From Sphingomonadales bacterium EhC05 (GTDB lineage: Bacteria > Pseudomonadota > Alphaproteobacteria > Sphingomonadales > Sphingomonadaceae), in NCBI GenBank assembly GCA_001650955.1, contig LXYP01000002.1, forward strand, positions 186,001 to 250,000: a DNA stretch of 64,000 bases. The letters are read 5' to 3'. The notes beneath the pieces are model-generated. The model ran no database searches, was not told the origin of the DNA, and saw nothing but the letters and a program-made list of their open reading frames with translations. Position 1 is the stretch's first letter. Each line of letters begins with the position of its first letter. Shown in pieces: positions 18,675-27,046 of the stretch. The translations under genes were made by a program, and so were the position numbers.

Positions 18675-19152
18675 GAACTGCTCCTTTTCGGCCTCGTAAC
18701 ATCATAATCAAGATGAGCATTGCACCCCCGACAGACAAGAGAAAATTATAGCCCGCCAATGAAATTCCGAACAACGACCATGGCGCAACATCGCACCGAA
18801 CCAGTGGTGCATTCATGATCGATTCGAGCAGATTGTCGCCTGCGGTGGCCGTCGTCGCGCAGGAGGTAATGCCTTCCCACCAGCCATATTCAACGCCAGC
18901 ATGAAAGCCGCCAATCAAGCCACTTGTCAGAATCGCTAGTGCCGCCAATCCAACAAAGAGCATCGACCACGCGCGAGACTGAAAAACGATCGCGATGACC
19001 GCGAAAGCCAATGCGGCCCAGTGCGGCCATCTTTGCCACATGCACATTTCGCAAGGATAGAGACCAAAACCATATTGGCTGACGAGCGCACCGCCGAGCA
19101 GAGCGGCAGGGATGACCAGAGCCAATATATAGGCAAATCGCAGCGCGCTCAT
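18667..19152 (-). CDS. dsbB: Disulfide bond formation protein B
   Basis: DsbB reoxidises periplasmic DsbA and passes electrons to quinone. The 161-residue protein has four transmembrane helices. The first periplasmic loop carries CEMC (Cys34-Cys37) in YGFGLYPCEMCMWQRWPHW, and the second carries the cysteines of ITSCATT and PLVRCD. It overlaps coq7 by eight bases; coupling to a quinone gene suits its use of ubiquinone. It follows ctpA closely (nine bases). Confidence 0.93.
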   Translation of the reverse strand: MSALRFAYILALVIPAALLGGALVSQYGFGLYPCEMCMWQRWPHWAALAFAVIAIVFQSRAWSMLFVGLAALAILTSGLIGGFHAGVEYGWWEGITSCATTATAGDNLLESIMNAPLVRCDVAPWSLFGISLAGYNFLLSVGGAMLILIMMLRGRKGAVHG

Positions 19153-19161
19153 CAGAATAAT

Positions 19162-20529
19162 CTAATTTTTCGCTGAAGCAATTTTTCGGGATGCAACTTT
19201 TTCGGCCGCCCGGTTCATCGCGGTTTTCAGACCCTCGGGGCCGAGGCGATTGATCGTTTCCAATGCGTAGTGAAGCTGGAAATCTTCGACGCCTTGTTCC
19301 TTGAGTTCCTCAGCGGTCTGCTTGAAACGAGGATCATCCTTGGTGTCTTCTTCCAGCACAGCGTCTTCCAATTTGACCTCATTGACCAAGTGGCGGCGCA
19401 AATCCGCTTCGCGAAAGCGCGGGCGGGTTTTATAGTCCGGATCGGACAGCTGCGGAACGATGATATCTGGTTCGATACCGCCTTCTTGGACCGATTTACC
19501 GGACGGTGTGTAATAGCGCGCCGTGGTCAGACGCAGGGCCGACGTATTGGATAGCGGGAGCAAAGTCTGCACCGAACCCTTGCCGAAGCTGCGTTCGCCC
19601 ATCACCAGAGCGCGGTGATGGTCCTGCAGCGCGCCCGCAACAATCTCCGAAGCCGAGGCGGAACCCGCATCGATCAAAACAATCACCGGCAAACCAGCCG
19701 CTGCGTCGCCGCTTTTGGCAAAATAGCGTTCGATATCCGACTTTTCACGCCCGCGCTGGGAGACAATTTCTCCGCGCGACAGGAAAACGTCGGACACGGA
19801 TACAGCTTCGTCGAGAAGCCCACCGGGATTGGATCGCATATCGAGCACATAGCCCAGCGGCTTTTTGCCGAGCGATTTATCAATCCCGACAATCGCCGCA
19901 GTGACATCTGCACCGGTCTCGTTTGAAAAGCTGGAAATGCTGATGACGCCAATATCGTCCTTCACTTCCCAGTTTACCGGCTTGAGGTCGATAATCGCGC
20001 GATTCATCGTGACATCAAAGGGCTTGTCGCGGCCCGGGCGGACAATCGTAATTTCAATTGGTGTGCCCGGCTTGCCCCGCATATTCTCGACTGCTTCGTC
20101 CAGCGTACCACCATAGATCAGATCGCCGTCAATATGAGTGATATAGTCTCCAGCCTTGACACCCGCATTGTCCGCGGGCGTATCTTTGAACGGAGCAATG
20201 ACTTTCACCGCTCCGTCTTCCAGCGTTACCGAAAGCCCGAGGCCGCCATAATTGCCGTCTGTCTGAGTCCGCAAATTGTCAAAGTCGCGGGCGTCGAGAA
20301 AGCTGCTGTGGGGATCAAGGCTGCCCAGCATGCCTTCGATTGCGCCTTTTATCAGATCCGCATCGTCGACCTGATCGACATAATCATTCCGTACCCGGTC
20401 GAACACGCTCATGAACTGCTCCATTTCGCGATAGGTATTCGCATCTACGGCAGATATTGCAGAAGTCGTTGCGGGCAAGAGCGCTACGGTCAAAACAAGA
20501 GCTGCGGCTTGCAAAACGGGCTTTTTCAT
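19162..20529 (-). CDS. ctpA: C-terminal processing peptidase (S41 family)
   Basis: This 455-residue periplasmic serine peptidase has a signal peptide (about 1-24), a PDZ domain (about 95-170, with YGGLGLSV and GDYITHIDGD) and an S41 catalytic domain. The catalytic dyad is Ser292 in GSASASEIVAG and Lys317 in GERSFGKGSVQ, spaced 25 residues as in Prc/CtpA. Such enzymes trim C-termini of periplasmic proteins or cell-wall hydrolases. It lies downstream of the EnvC-like gene, a pairing common in proteobacteria, in keeping with a cell-wall role. Confidence 0.95.
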   Translation of the reverse strand: MKKPVLQAAALVLTVALLPATTSAISAVDANTYREMEQFMSVFDRVRNDYVDQVDDADLIKGAIEGMLGSLDPHSSFLDARDFDNLRTQTDGNYGGLGLSVTLEDGAVKVIAPFKDTPADNAGVKAGDYITHIDGDLIYGGTLDEAVENMRGKPGTPIEITIVRPGRDKPFDVTMNRAIIDLKPVNWEVKDDIGVISISSFSNETGADVTAAIVGIDKSLGKKPLGYVLDMRSNPGGLLDEAVSVSDVFLSRGEIVSQRGREKSDIERYFAKSGDAAAGLPVIVLIDAGSASASEIVAGALQDHHRALVMGERSFGKGSVQTLLPLSNTSALRLTTARYYTPSGKSVQEGGIEPDIIVPQLSDPDYKTRPRFREADLRRHLVNEVKLEDAVLEEDTKDDPRFKQTAEELKEQGVEDFQLHYALETINRLGPEGLKTAMNRAAEKVASRKIASAKN

Positions 20530-20654
20530 CGATGATATCCTGTCAATCTAGATCAGCGTCAAATATAGGCTGCAATCCGTCATAAAGCCAAGCACCTTAA
20601 CCAAAAATGACGGGTTGCTTCGACCAACGACGATTTTTCAATAATATGTCCGGC

Positions 20655-21860
20655 TCAGCCAATTAGCGCAGCAATATCAATCGGCCTGCCATTGCGGCGC
20701 AATTCCACCATCACTTCAGGGTCGTCATTGCCGGAGCGCCCGACGGGTGCGCCTTGGACAAGCTGGTCTCCCACCTTGACGCTGGTCAAGGCCATATTGG
20801 TGATCAGACTCGTCCAGCCCGCGTCATGTTCAATGATCAGAATATTCCCATAGCCGCGATAGCGCCCCGCATAAACGACGCGTCCGGCCGCCGGAGCGAT
20901 GATTTGCGCACCGGGAGCCACCGCGAGCGTCAAGCCGCGCGCCCGATATCCGCTATCGGATATTTCTCCAAGGCCAGCCGTGATCTCGCCGATCACCGGC
21001 AACCGATAGGCATTGGCAATATCAGCCCGCCGTGCGCCTTCATCGATCGAGCCCTCCTCGCCCTGGCCCGGACGCAATTGGGGGCCTTGCAATGCGGCAA
21101 GCGACTCCCGAACCTCGCCACCTTCGCGAATCTGGTCCATCAGGTCCAATATATCACGCGCCTCCTCGCCCAACGCCAGCGCCCGCTCCTGCTCCAATCC
21201 CGCGTCATTTGCAAAACGGGCCGCCTGAACCCGCCCGCTGGCGCTCAGACTCCCCAGCTGCGTCCTGCGCTCGGCTAACCGTTGGCGGCTTTCATCGAGC
21301 GAAGCTGCCGCTCGATCCGCCTGCACGCGCAATGCTTCCCCCTGCTTCACTTCATCGCGCAGACTGGCCGTGCGGCGCTCGATTTCGGGAATGATCGTCG
21401 ACATGATCGAACGGACATAGATAAGTTCATCAAGCGAGCGCGGTTCCACCAGCGCGAGTGCTGTCGGTTTGCGGGTCATCATCTGCAAAGCTGCTGTCAG
21501 GCGCACCATCGGGCCCTGCTTTTCCGCCAGTCGAACACGCTGATCGCGCTGCAATTGTGCAACAATCGCGATCCGCGTACGCGCGGCCCTGATATCCGCT
21601 TCCGAGGCCTGAATGCGCGCAGCCAGCGCAGCAGCTTGACTGGCAAGTCGGTCGGCATCATTTGTTGCTATATCTGCCTGTTTGCTCAGCGCGTCGCCCC
21701 TTTGCCGCGCCTGATCGGCTTGCTCTCGCGCGGCCACCAAGGCGCGCTGCTGTTCCGTCAGGGCCCGGCCATTATTTTGCGCGAGGAGACTGGCGGCACT
21801 GAAGGCCCCGACTGATGCGAAAGCCAAAATGGCGAGAAGCAAGCAGAAGCGTATGCGCAT
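20655..21860 (-). CDS. envC: EnvC-like murein hydrolase activator (degenerate LytM)
   Basis: This 401-residue protein has a signal peptide, long coiled-coil helices (about 35-230) and a C-terminal LytM/M23 domain. The catalytic zinc residues are missing: RARGLTLAV stands where HxGxD is expected, and VMVELRRNG replaces the HLHFE strand. That is typical of EnvC, which activates amidases at the division septum rather than cutting itself. It lies between rlmH and ctpA. The LytM enzyme at 25191 in the same window, by contrast, keeps its zinc motifs. Confidence 0.85.
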   Translation of the reverse strand: MRIRFCLLLAILAFASVGAFSAASLLAQNNGRALTEQQRALVAAREQADQARQRGDALSKQADIATNDADRLASQAAALAARIQASEADIRAARTRIAIVAQLQRDQRVRLAEKQGPMVRLTAALQMMTRKPTALALVEPRSLDELIYVRSIMSTIIPEIERRTASLRDEVKQGEALRVQADRAAASLDESRQRLAERRTQLGSLSASGRVQAARFANDAGLEQERALALGEEARDILDLMDQIREGGEVRESLAALQGPQLRPGQGEEGSIDEGARRADIANAYRLPVIGEITAGLGEISDSGYRARGLTLAVAPGAQIIAPAAGRVVYAGRYRGYGNILIIEHDAGWTSLITNMALTSVKVGDQLVQGAPVGRSGNDDPEVMVELRRNGRPIDIAALIG

Positions 21861-21863
21861 CGA

Positions 21864-22286
21864 TTACCCCTCCCGATGATAGGGATGGTTGGCGATAATC
21901 GCGGTGGCCCGAAACAGTTGCTCCGCCAGCATTGCCCGCGCCATCATATGCGGCCAGGTGGCTTTGCCAAAGGAAAAGAAATGGTCAGCCGATTCGCGTT
22001 CCTCGATCGACAGTCCATCAGCGGCGCCAATCAGAAAGCGGGCCTCGCGTACACCATGGTCACGCCATGATGACAAGAGGCTGGCAAATTTCTTCGAGCT
22101 CCAGTTTTCGCCACTTTCGTCCATCGCGATGATCTTGGTCTGATTTCCAAGCTTCGGGATCTTGCCGCCCTGATCAGGCAATTCACTGAGCTTGATATCC
22201 CAGCCAATCCGCTTGACGTAACGATCCACCAGCTCCTGCTCAGGGCTGCGGCCAATTTTCCCACGGGCGATTATGTGCAATTTCAT
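21864..22286 (-). CDS. rlmH: 23S rRNA pseudouridine-1915 N3-methyltransferase
   Basis: RlmH methylates pseudouridine 1915 in 23S rRNA. The 140-residue length is standard for this SPOUT-fold family. It begins MKLHIIARGKIGRSPEQELVD, and the SAM knot is marked by FLIGAADGLS and the C-terminal LAEQLFRATAIIANHPYHR. The frame is open upstream to 22421, but that part overlaps rsfS, so the ATG at 22284-22286 is the start. It follows rsfS, the usual rsfS-rlmH order. Confidence 0.96.
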   Translation of the reverse strand: MKLHIIARGKIGRSPEQELVDRYVKRIGWDIKLSELPDQGGKIPKLGNQTKIIAMDESGENWSSKKFASLLSSWRDHGVREARFLIGAADGLSIEERESADHFFSFGKATWPHMMARAMLAEQLFRATAIIANHPYHREG

Positions 22287-22297
22287 CGCCCGTTTGC

Positions 22298-22699
22298 TTA
22301 AGCCTCGACAACCTCGACTGGCTCTTCGTCGACCGCCCACATCCGCTCGAGATTGTAGAAGCTGCGCACTTCGGGACGGAAAATATGAACGATGACGTCG
22401 CCGACATCGATCAGCACCCAATCTGCATTGGCCAATCCCTCGATACGCGCGGTGCCACCAGCCTGCTTCACCCGTTCGGCGAGCTTCTGGGCGATCGCCG
22501 CCACTTGCCGAGTCGAACGGCCCTCGGCAATCACCATATGATCGGCGATATTGCTTTTGCCGTGCAGCGGAATGGAGATGATGTCCTGCGCCTGATCGTC
22601 ATCGAGCGATTTCATGACCAGCGCGTGCAGAGCGTCTGATTCCGCCTTTCCTTCCTTAGAAGTAGCCGGTTTCAGCGCTTTTACATTCGATTTCGTCAA
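22298..22699 (-). CDS. rsfS: Ribosomal silencing factor RsfS
   Basis: RsfS binds ribosomal protein uL14 and blocks subunit joining when nutrients are short. The 133-residue protein shows the family core: DIISIPLHGKSNIADHMVIA, GRSTRQVAAIAQKLAERVK, and GLANADWVLIDVGDVIVHIF. It stands between nadD and rlmH, the standard order. The C-terminal RSFYNLERMW is also characteristic. Confidence 0.96.
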   Translation of the reverse strand: MTKSNVKALKPATSKEGKAESDALHALVMKSLDDDQAQDIISIPLHGKSNIADHMVIAEGRSTRQVAAIAQKLAERVKQAGGTARIEGLANADWVLIDVGDVIVHIFRPEVRSFYNLERMWAVDEEPVEVVEA

Positions 22700-22707
22700 C
22701 TTAAATC

Positions 22708-23349
22708 CTAATCTTCTGGGCCAATCAACTTATGGGTCACCGCGTCACGAACGCAGCGATCATCATATTGCTGATGCCAATGGGGCCGGGCCATCCGGAT
22801 CGCGGTGGCCGAGCGGGGGTCGGGACGATAGCGCAAGAATGTCAGCGCTGGCGTACTCCAGTTTGTCCAGTTACCACGCTGGCTCGCGGGGTGGACGAAT
22901 CGCCGCAGCCAAGCCATTGCGGGAGCCGCAAAAGCATCATCATCATAGCCGGGTCTGGAAATAACTGCAATCGGCAATAATCTGGCAATTTTTCGCCAGT
23001 CTTTCCAGCGATGAAATTGCGCCAGATTGTCCGCACCCATGATCCAGACAAATTGCCGCTTGGGATAGCGGCGAACCAGTTGCCGTAATGTATCATATGT
23101 ATATCTGGTGCCCAATTGCTGCTCGATTGCGGTCGGCTGAATCGCGCTTCGCCTGGCCATCTGCTGCGCCGATCCCAGGCGGGTCGCCAGCGGCGCCATA
23201 TCCTTGGCTCCCTCTTTGAGCGGGTTGCCCGGCGAGACCAGCCACCAGAATTCATCAAGCTGCAATTGTTCCATCGCAAACAGGCTGATCGATCGATGCG
23301 CGCCATGGGCGGGATTGAACGAACCGCCGAGAAGACCGGTGGTTTTCAT
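22708..23349 (-). CDS. nadD: Nicotinate-nucleotide adenylyltransferase
   Basis: NadD makes nicotinic acid adenine dinucleotide in NAD synthesis. The 213-residue protein has the nucleotidyltransferase motif GGSFNPAHGAHRSI (HxxH type) and FVWIMGADNLAQFHRWKDW. The C-terminal ISSTxIR-like motif appears as PRSATAIR. Its start overlaps the stop of the small upstream gene (ATGA). Together with rsfS and rlmH it makes the common nadD-rsfS-rlmH block. Confidence 0.95.
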   Translation of the reverse strand: MKTTGLLGGSFNPAHGAHRSISLFAMEQLQLDEFWWLVSPGNPLKEGAKDMAPLATRLGSAQQMARRSAIQPTAIEQQLGTRYTYDTLRQLVRRYPKRQFVWIMGADNLAQFHRWKDWRKIARLLPIAVISRPGYDDDAFAAPAMAWLRRFVHPASQRGNWTNWSTPALTFLRYRPDPRSATAIRMARPHWHQQYDDRCVRDAVTHKLIGPED

Positions 23350-23693
23350 TCAGGGAAGGTTCTCACGACACGAATCTTGCCAATGATGTTTCGGTTAAAC
23401 TCATCCAACTCTTCAGCCGGAATCCAATATTCACGATGGGCCTGACCACCCGCTTCCTGCACCTCATATCGGGACAGATATTCGGTACCGACGTCAAATG
23501 CTGTCACAATACCGCTGCCGGACGCAGGAACGTTCCAATCTCGGGCAATTTTCACTGCATATTCTTCGGTAGTAACGGGGTAAAAAATCGGCTGCTCGGG
23601 AAGTCTGGGTGGAAATGCCACCATATCGGAATCTTCGATGAGTTTCAGCTCATCAGGACCCACCGGTCGCCATAATGTAATGCTGTTTGTCAT
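23346..23693 (-). CDS. ADP-ribosylation/crystallin J1-type small protein
   Basis: This 115-residue protein resembles small proteins annotated as ADP-ribosylation/crystallin J1: LWRPVGPDELKLIEDS at the start, FPPRLPEQPIFYPVTTEEYA, ARDWN, and HREYWIPAEELDEFNRNIIG near the end. The name comes from annotation; the biochemical function is not known to me. The start at 23693 is chosen over an in-frame ATG at 23726 because it overlaps the proA stop (ATGA) and matches the family. Its own stop overlaps the nadD start the same way, so it is coupled on both sides. Confidence 0.75.
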   Translation of the reverse strand: MTNSITLWRPVGPDELKLIEDSDMVAFPPRLPEQPIFYPVTTEEYAVKIARDWNVPASGSGIVTAFDVGTEYLSRYEVQEAGGQAHREYWIPAEELDEFNRNIIGKIRVVRTFPE

Positions 23694-24943
23694 GGTCGCA
23701 CCTGCCCGGTTCCGCGAACCACCCATTTGTAGGTCGTCAGCCCTTCCAGCGCGACCGGTCCACGCGCATGCAGGCGGCCTGTCGAGATACCGATCTCGGC
23801 TCCAAGACCGAATTCTCCGCCATCGGCAAATTGGCTTGAGGCGTTGTGCATGACGATAGCGCTATCCGCCCGACGAATAAATTCATCGGCCATTGTCGTA
23901 TCTTCGGTGACAATCACATCTGTGTGATTCGAGCTATGCTCGGCAATATGGGCCAGTGCTTCATCAAGACCCTGGACCATCCGCGCAGCCACAATTGGTG
24001 CCAGATATTCGGTATCCCAGTCTTCCGGCTCTGCAGAAACGGTACGGGGATCCAGTTCCATGATCATATCGTCTCCGCGGACTTCGCAGCCCGCATCGAT
24101 CAGCGCCCGCAGCAAAGGCCCGGGCGCAGGATAATCCTGATCGATCAGCAAAGTTTCCATCGCGCCGCACACGCCGGTCCGGCGCATTTTTGCGTTGACC
24201 GCGATCGCAATGGCCTTGTCCGGATCGGCGTCCTTGCCAATATAAGTGTGACAAATGCCATCCAAATGCGCCAGCACCGGTACCCGCGCTTCATCCTGGA
24301 CCCGCTTGACCAGTGACTTTCCGCCACGCGGGATGATGATATCGATCAACCCGCTGGCCTTCAACATGGCACCCACTGCTTCCCGATCCGTGGTCTGGAC
24401 AAGTTGCATGGCATCCGTCGGCAGTCCGGCTTGTTCAACCCCTCCAATCATCGCTTTATATATCGCCTGATTCGTCGCAATCGCTTCGGAACCGCCGCGC
24501 AAAATGACCGAATTCCCTGACCGCAATGCCAAAGCTGCTGCATCGGCTGTCACATTGGGGCGGCTTTCATAGATAATTCCGATCACGCCAAGCGGCACCC
24601 GGACGCGCGCCATGGCAAGGCCGTTGGGTCGATCTGTCCGATCAATTATTTGTCCGACCGGGTCAGGCAGCCTCGCGACCTGCTCGACCGCCGCCGCAAT
24701 GGCTTCCAGCCGATTGGCATCGATCATCAACCGGTCGAGCAGCGCATCACTCAACCCGCGCTTCTGGGCGTTTTCCATGTCTTGGCGATTGGCGGCCAAA
24801 ATCGCATCTTGCTCATCTCGCAAATGCCTGGCTGCTGCCAACAGCGCCGACGCTTTCTGCGCGTCACTGGCACCAGCCATCCGGGAAAAGGCCGTTCGCG
24901 CTTTACCGCCCATTTCGGTGATGAGTTGCCGTTGGTCTGTCAT
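23690..24943 (-). CDS. proA: Gamma-glutamyl phosphate reductase
   Basis: ProA reduces gamma-glutamyl phosphate to the semialdehyde in proline synthesis. The 417-residue protein belongs to the aldehyde dehydrogenase superfamily, with the nucleophile in RRTGVCGAMETLL, the NADP-binding GVIGIIYESRPNVTADAA region and IIPRGGKSLVKRV. It is the first gene of a minus-strand run that continues through nadD. No proB is in the window. Confidence 0.96.
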   Translation of the reverse strand: MTDQRQLITEMGGKARTAFSRMAGASDAQKASALLAAARHLRDEQDAILAANRQDMENAQKRGLSDALLDRLMIDANRLEAIAAAVEQVARLPDPVGQIIDRTDRPNGLAMARVRVPLGVIGIIYESRPNVTADAAALALRSGNSVILRGGSEAIATNQAIYKAMIGGVEQAGLPTDAMQLVQTTDREAVGAMLKASGLIDIIIPRGGKSLVKRVQDEARVPVLAHLDGICHTYIGKDADPDKAIAIAVNAKMRRTGVCGAMETLLIDQDYPAPGPLLRALIDAGCEVRGDDMIMELDPRTVSAEPEDWDTEYLAPIVAARMVQGLDEALAHIAEHSSNHTDVIVTEDTTMADEFIRRADSAIVMHNASSQFADGGEFGLGAEIGISTGRLHARGPVALEGLTTYKWVVRGTGQVRP

Positions 24944-25022
24944 GCGGAACTGCTAGCACGGCTCAAAGCAGAGTTTAAGCGATAATCGTCCCCGGCTGAT
25001 GACGAAGAAATGGCCTTTTTTT

Positions 25023-25140
25023 GAGCGAGCGATTCGCTCCATTCACAGCAATGTCAGTTAATTTTACATTAATTTGGCAACTCACCGCACGACTCGTTCG
25101 ATTCATCACGAGTCGTCATATTGCGATTCGCCACGCGAAT
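25023..25140. other. Three hairpins in the proA / M23 divergent region
   Basis: Three inverted repeats lie between divergent genes. GAGCGA/TCGCTC with a 5-base loop is at 25023-25039. A perfect 9-base pair, ACGACTCGT/ACGAGTCGT with a 10-base loop, is at 25089-25116. ATTCGC/GCGAAT with a 3-base loop is at 25126-25140. The 9-mer GCGATTCGC occurs at 25029 and again at 25123. These could be operators, a structured leader for the M23 gene, or repeat elements; nothing decides between them. Confidence 0.5.
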
Positions 25141-25190
25141 GACGCTCTGCTAGCGGCTGTCGAGGGATTAAGATTTACAATCGGCGGGTC

Positions 25191-26381
25191 ATGCAAAATA
25201 AATTTACCGGACAAGGGCTAAAAGCTCGGCTGGATCATATGTTTACAGATCGTGAATTTTTTATGCGATCACACGGTCAGGTCCGTTTTCTAACGATTTC
25301 GGCAACCGTGCAAAAGCGGGTCGCCTATTCAGTGGCCGCGGCTTTGACCATTTGGCTCCTGATCACTTTCGCGATGATGATCAATCAGATGACGATCACC
25401 GGTGAGCGAATGGCTTTGGCAGAAAAAGAAGCCGAAGTGAACAGCACCGAAAATCGCGTTGCCGCTTACAAACAGTCTATCGAAGGCGTTGCTGCCGATT
25501 TACAACAGCGGCAGGACGCTATTGAGCAGATTTCGGAGCAGTTTATTGGTGACGAAATCGCCAATACCAAAGGTCCTGATCAGGAAGTAAGTGAAGCTGA
25601 ACAGAAACTCTTGGAAAATACCAAGAAGATCAGTTCCGCCTTTCCGGCGGCGGCCCAATTGGCTGAGATCGAAGCCCGCCAGATCGCCTTCGCCTATCGT
25701 TTGACCCGCGCTGCCGATGCACGAACCGCCAATGCGGAAGCCGCCATTCGTGAATTCGGACTGAATCCGGACAAAATGGCGAAGTCGTCATCGCAAAATA
25801 TTGGTGGTCCGTTCATTCCCTTTTTCAAGACAGACGATGATCTTCACCCCACGCTTGAGCGACTGGCTAATGCGCTGCAACGGATGGATCTGCTGGAGCG
25901 CACTTTGCTGGCCATTCCTTCCGGCATGCCAGCTGATATCAAGATGATCTCAAGTGGCTATGGCTATCGGCGCGACCCGTTCACCGGCGGCGGCGCGATG
26001 CATAGTGGGATTGATTTCAAAGGCCCTCATGGCGCAGCTATTCTTGCCGCCGCGAAGGGCAAAATCACTCATGCTGGATGGAAATCTGGCTATGGCAAAA
26101 CAGTAGAAATTACGCATGGAAATGGATTGATGACCCGCTATGCCCATTTGTCACGGATCACCGTGGCGCGAGGTCAGAAAATCGAACAGGGTGCGAACGT
26201 CGGAAAAATGGGAAGCACCGGGCGATCGACTGGGACACATCTCCATTTCGAAGTGCGACTAAATGGCAAAGCAATAAACCCCCGTCCATTTTTGGAGGCA
26301 AATAATAATGTTCTCAAAGTCAAAGCCGACGCACGGCAGCGCACAAGCGGTCCAATCAAGTCAGGCGCCGACCGTGGCTAG
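25191..26381 (+). CDS. M23 family peptidoglycan peptidase, membrane-anchored
   Basis: The 396-residue protein has a short cytoplasmic N-terminus, one transmembrane helix (about 47-64), a coiled coil (about 75-150) and a C-terminal LytM/M23 domain. The zinc motifs are intact: HSGIDF and HLHFEVR, with YGYRRDPFTGGG before them. It probably cleaves peptidoglycan cross-bridges or stem peptides in the periplasm. The next gene, a bactofilin, starts 74 bases inside this one, an arrangement that suggests coupled expression. An in-frame ATG at 25239 is an alternative start. Confidence 0.9.
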   Translation: MQNKFTGQGLKARLDHMFTDREFFMRSHGQVRFLTISATVQKRVAYSVAAALTIWLLITFAMMINQMTITGERMALAEKEAEVNSTENRVAAYKQSIEGVAADLQQRQDAIEQISEQFIGDEIANTKGPDQEVSEAEQKLLENTKKISSAFPAAAQLAEIEARQIAFAYRLTRAADARTANAEAAIREFGLNPDKMAKSSSQNIGGPFIPFFKTDDDLHPTLERLANALQRMDLLERTLLAIPSGMPADIKMISSGYGYRRDPFTGGGAMHSGIDFKGPHGAAILAAAKGKITHAGWKSGYGKTVEITHGNGLMTRYAHLSRITVARGQKIEQGANVGKMGSTGRSTGTHLHFEVRLNGKAINPRPFLEANNNVLKVKADARQRTSGPIKSGADRG

Positions 26382-26796
26382 GAGCAGCGGCAGCAGCGGA
26401 TCGAGTTTTTCGATTATCGGTGACGGCATCATCATCACCGGCAATATCGAATCGAAAGTCGACCTCCATATCGATGGCGAAGTGATTGGCGATATCACCT
26501 GCCTGTCTCTGGTTCAGGGACCATCCAGCAAAATCAAAGGTGCTATTGTGGCACAAAATGCCAGCCTGTCGGGATCCGTCGAAGGGTCCATCGATGCCGG
26601 TGATCTCATTATCTCCAGTTCAGCGCGCATTGGCGGCGATGTGACATATGAAAATGTCACCATCGAACAAGGCGGTCATGTCGATGGAAAGTTCAAACAT
26701 CGCAGCAGCAAGTCGCCGAATCTGGCCAAATCAACGGTCAGTACAGCCAGTATGGCAATCCCGTTGGAATTGACCGAGGGTGACAAGGCAGCCTAG
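26308..26796 (+). CDS. Bactofilin
   Basis: Bactofilins form cytoskeletal filaments that place cell-wall enzymes. The 162-residue protein has a flexible N-terminus (about 1-35), a beta-helical core (about 36-125) with repeating DLHIDGEVIGDITC, KIKGAIVAQNASLSGSVEGS and GGDVTYENVTIEQGG, and a Ser/Lys-rich tail. The ATG at 26308 is preceded by GGAGG at a good distance, so translation begins within the M23 gene, overlapping it by 74 bases. The pairing of an M23 peptidase with a bactofilin recurs in other bacteria and suggests a shape or division role. Confidence 0.92.
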   Translation: MFSKSKPTHGSAQAVQSSQAPTVARSSGSSGSSFSIIGDGIIITGNIESKVDLHIDGEVIGDITCLSLVQGPSSKIKGAIVAQNASLSGSVEGSIDAGDLIISSSARIGGDVTYENVTIEQGGHVDGKFKHRSSKSPNLAKSTVSTASMAIPLELTEGDKAA

Positions 26797-26803
26797 TTTT
26801 TGA

Positions 26804-27046
26804 ATGGCTGAACAGCGCTTCACCAACAGCGGCCAAACAGATGTGTCTATTTGGCTCGAATCTTGGTGCGAAGACCTCATCGTTCCAATCGGTTCAACAT
26901 TGGCGATCAAATATGAGGTGCATCACGGCCGGGAGGACATGTCATCCGTCGGTCTGAATGAACATGGCAAGATATTCCATTGCGAGGGTGAAAGCTGCTC
27001 GGCAGAACTCGACGGTGACATCTTGGATGGCCGCGAGCCTTTCTAA
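26804..27046 (+). CDS. Small hypothetical protein
   Basis: This 80-residue acidic protein begins seven bases after the bactofilin stop and probably is cotranscribed with it. It has no signal peptide or transmembrane segment and three cysteines (in LESWCEDL, FHCEGES and ESCSAEL). I do not recognise a family. Its last four bases overlap the 3' end of the convergent comM gene. It is kept because the frame is clean, the start is well placed and it completes the bactofilin unit. Confidence 0.5.
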   Translation: MAEQRFTNSGQTDVSIWLESWCEDLIVPIGSTLAIKYEVHHGREDMSSVGLNEHGKIFHCEGESCSAELDGDILDGREPF

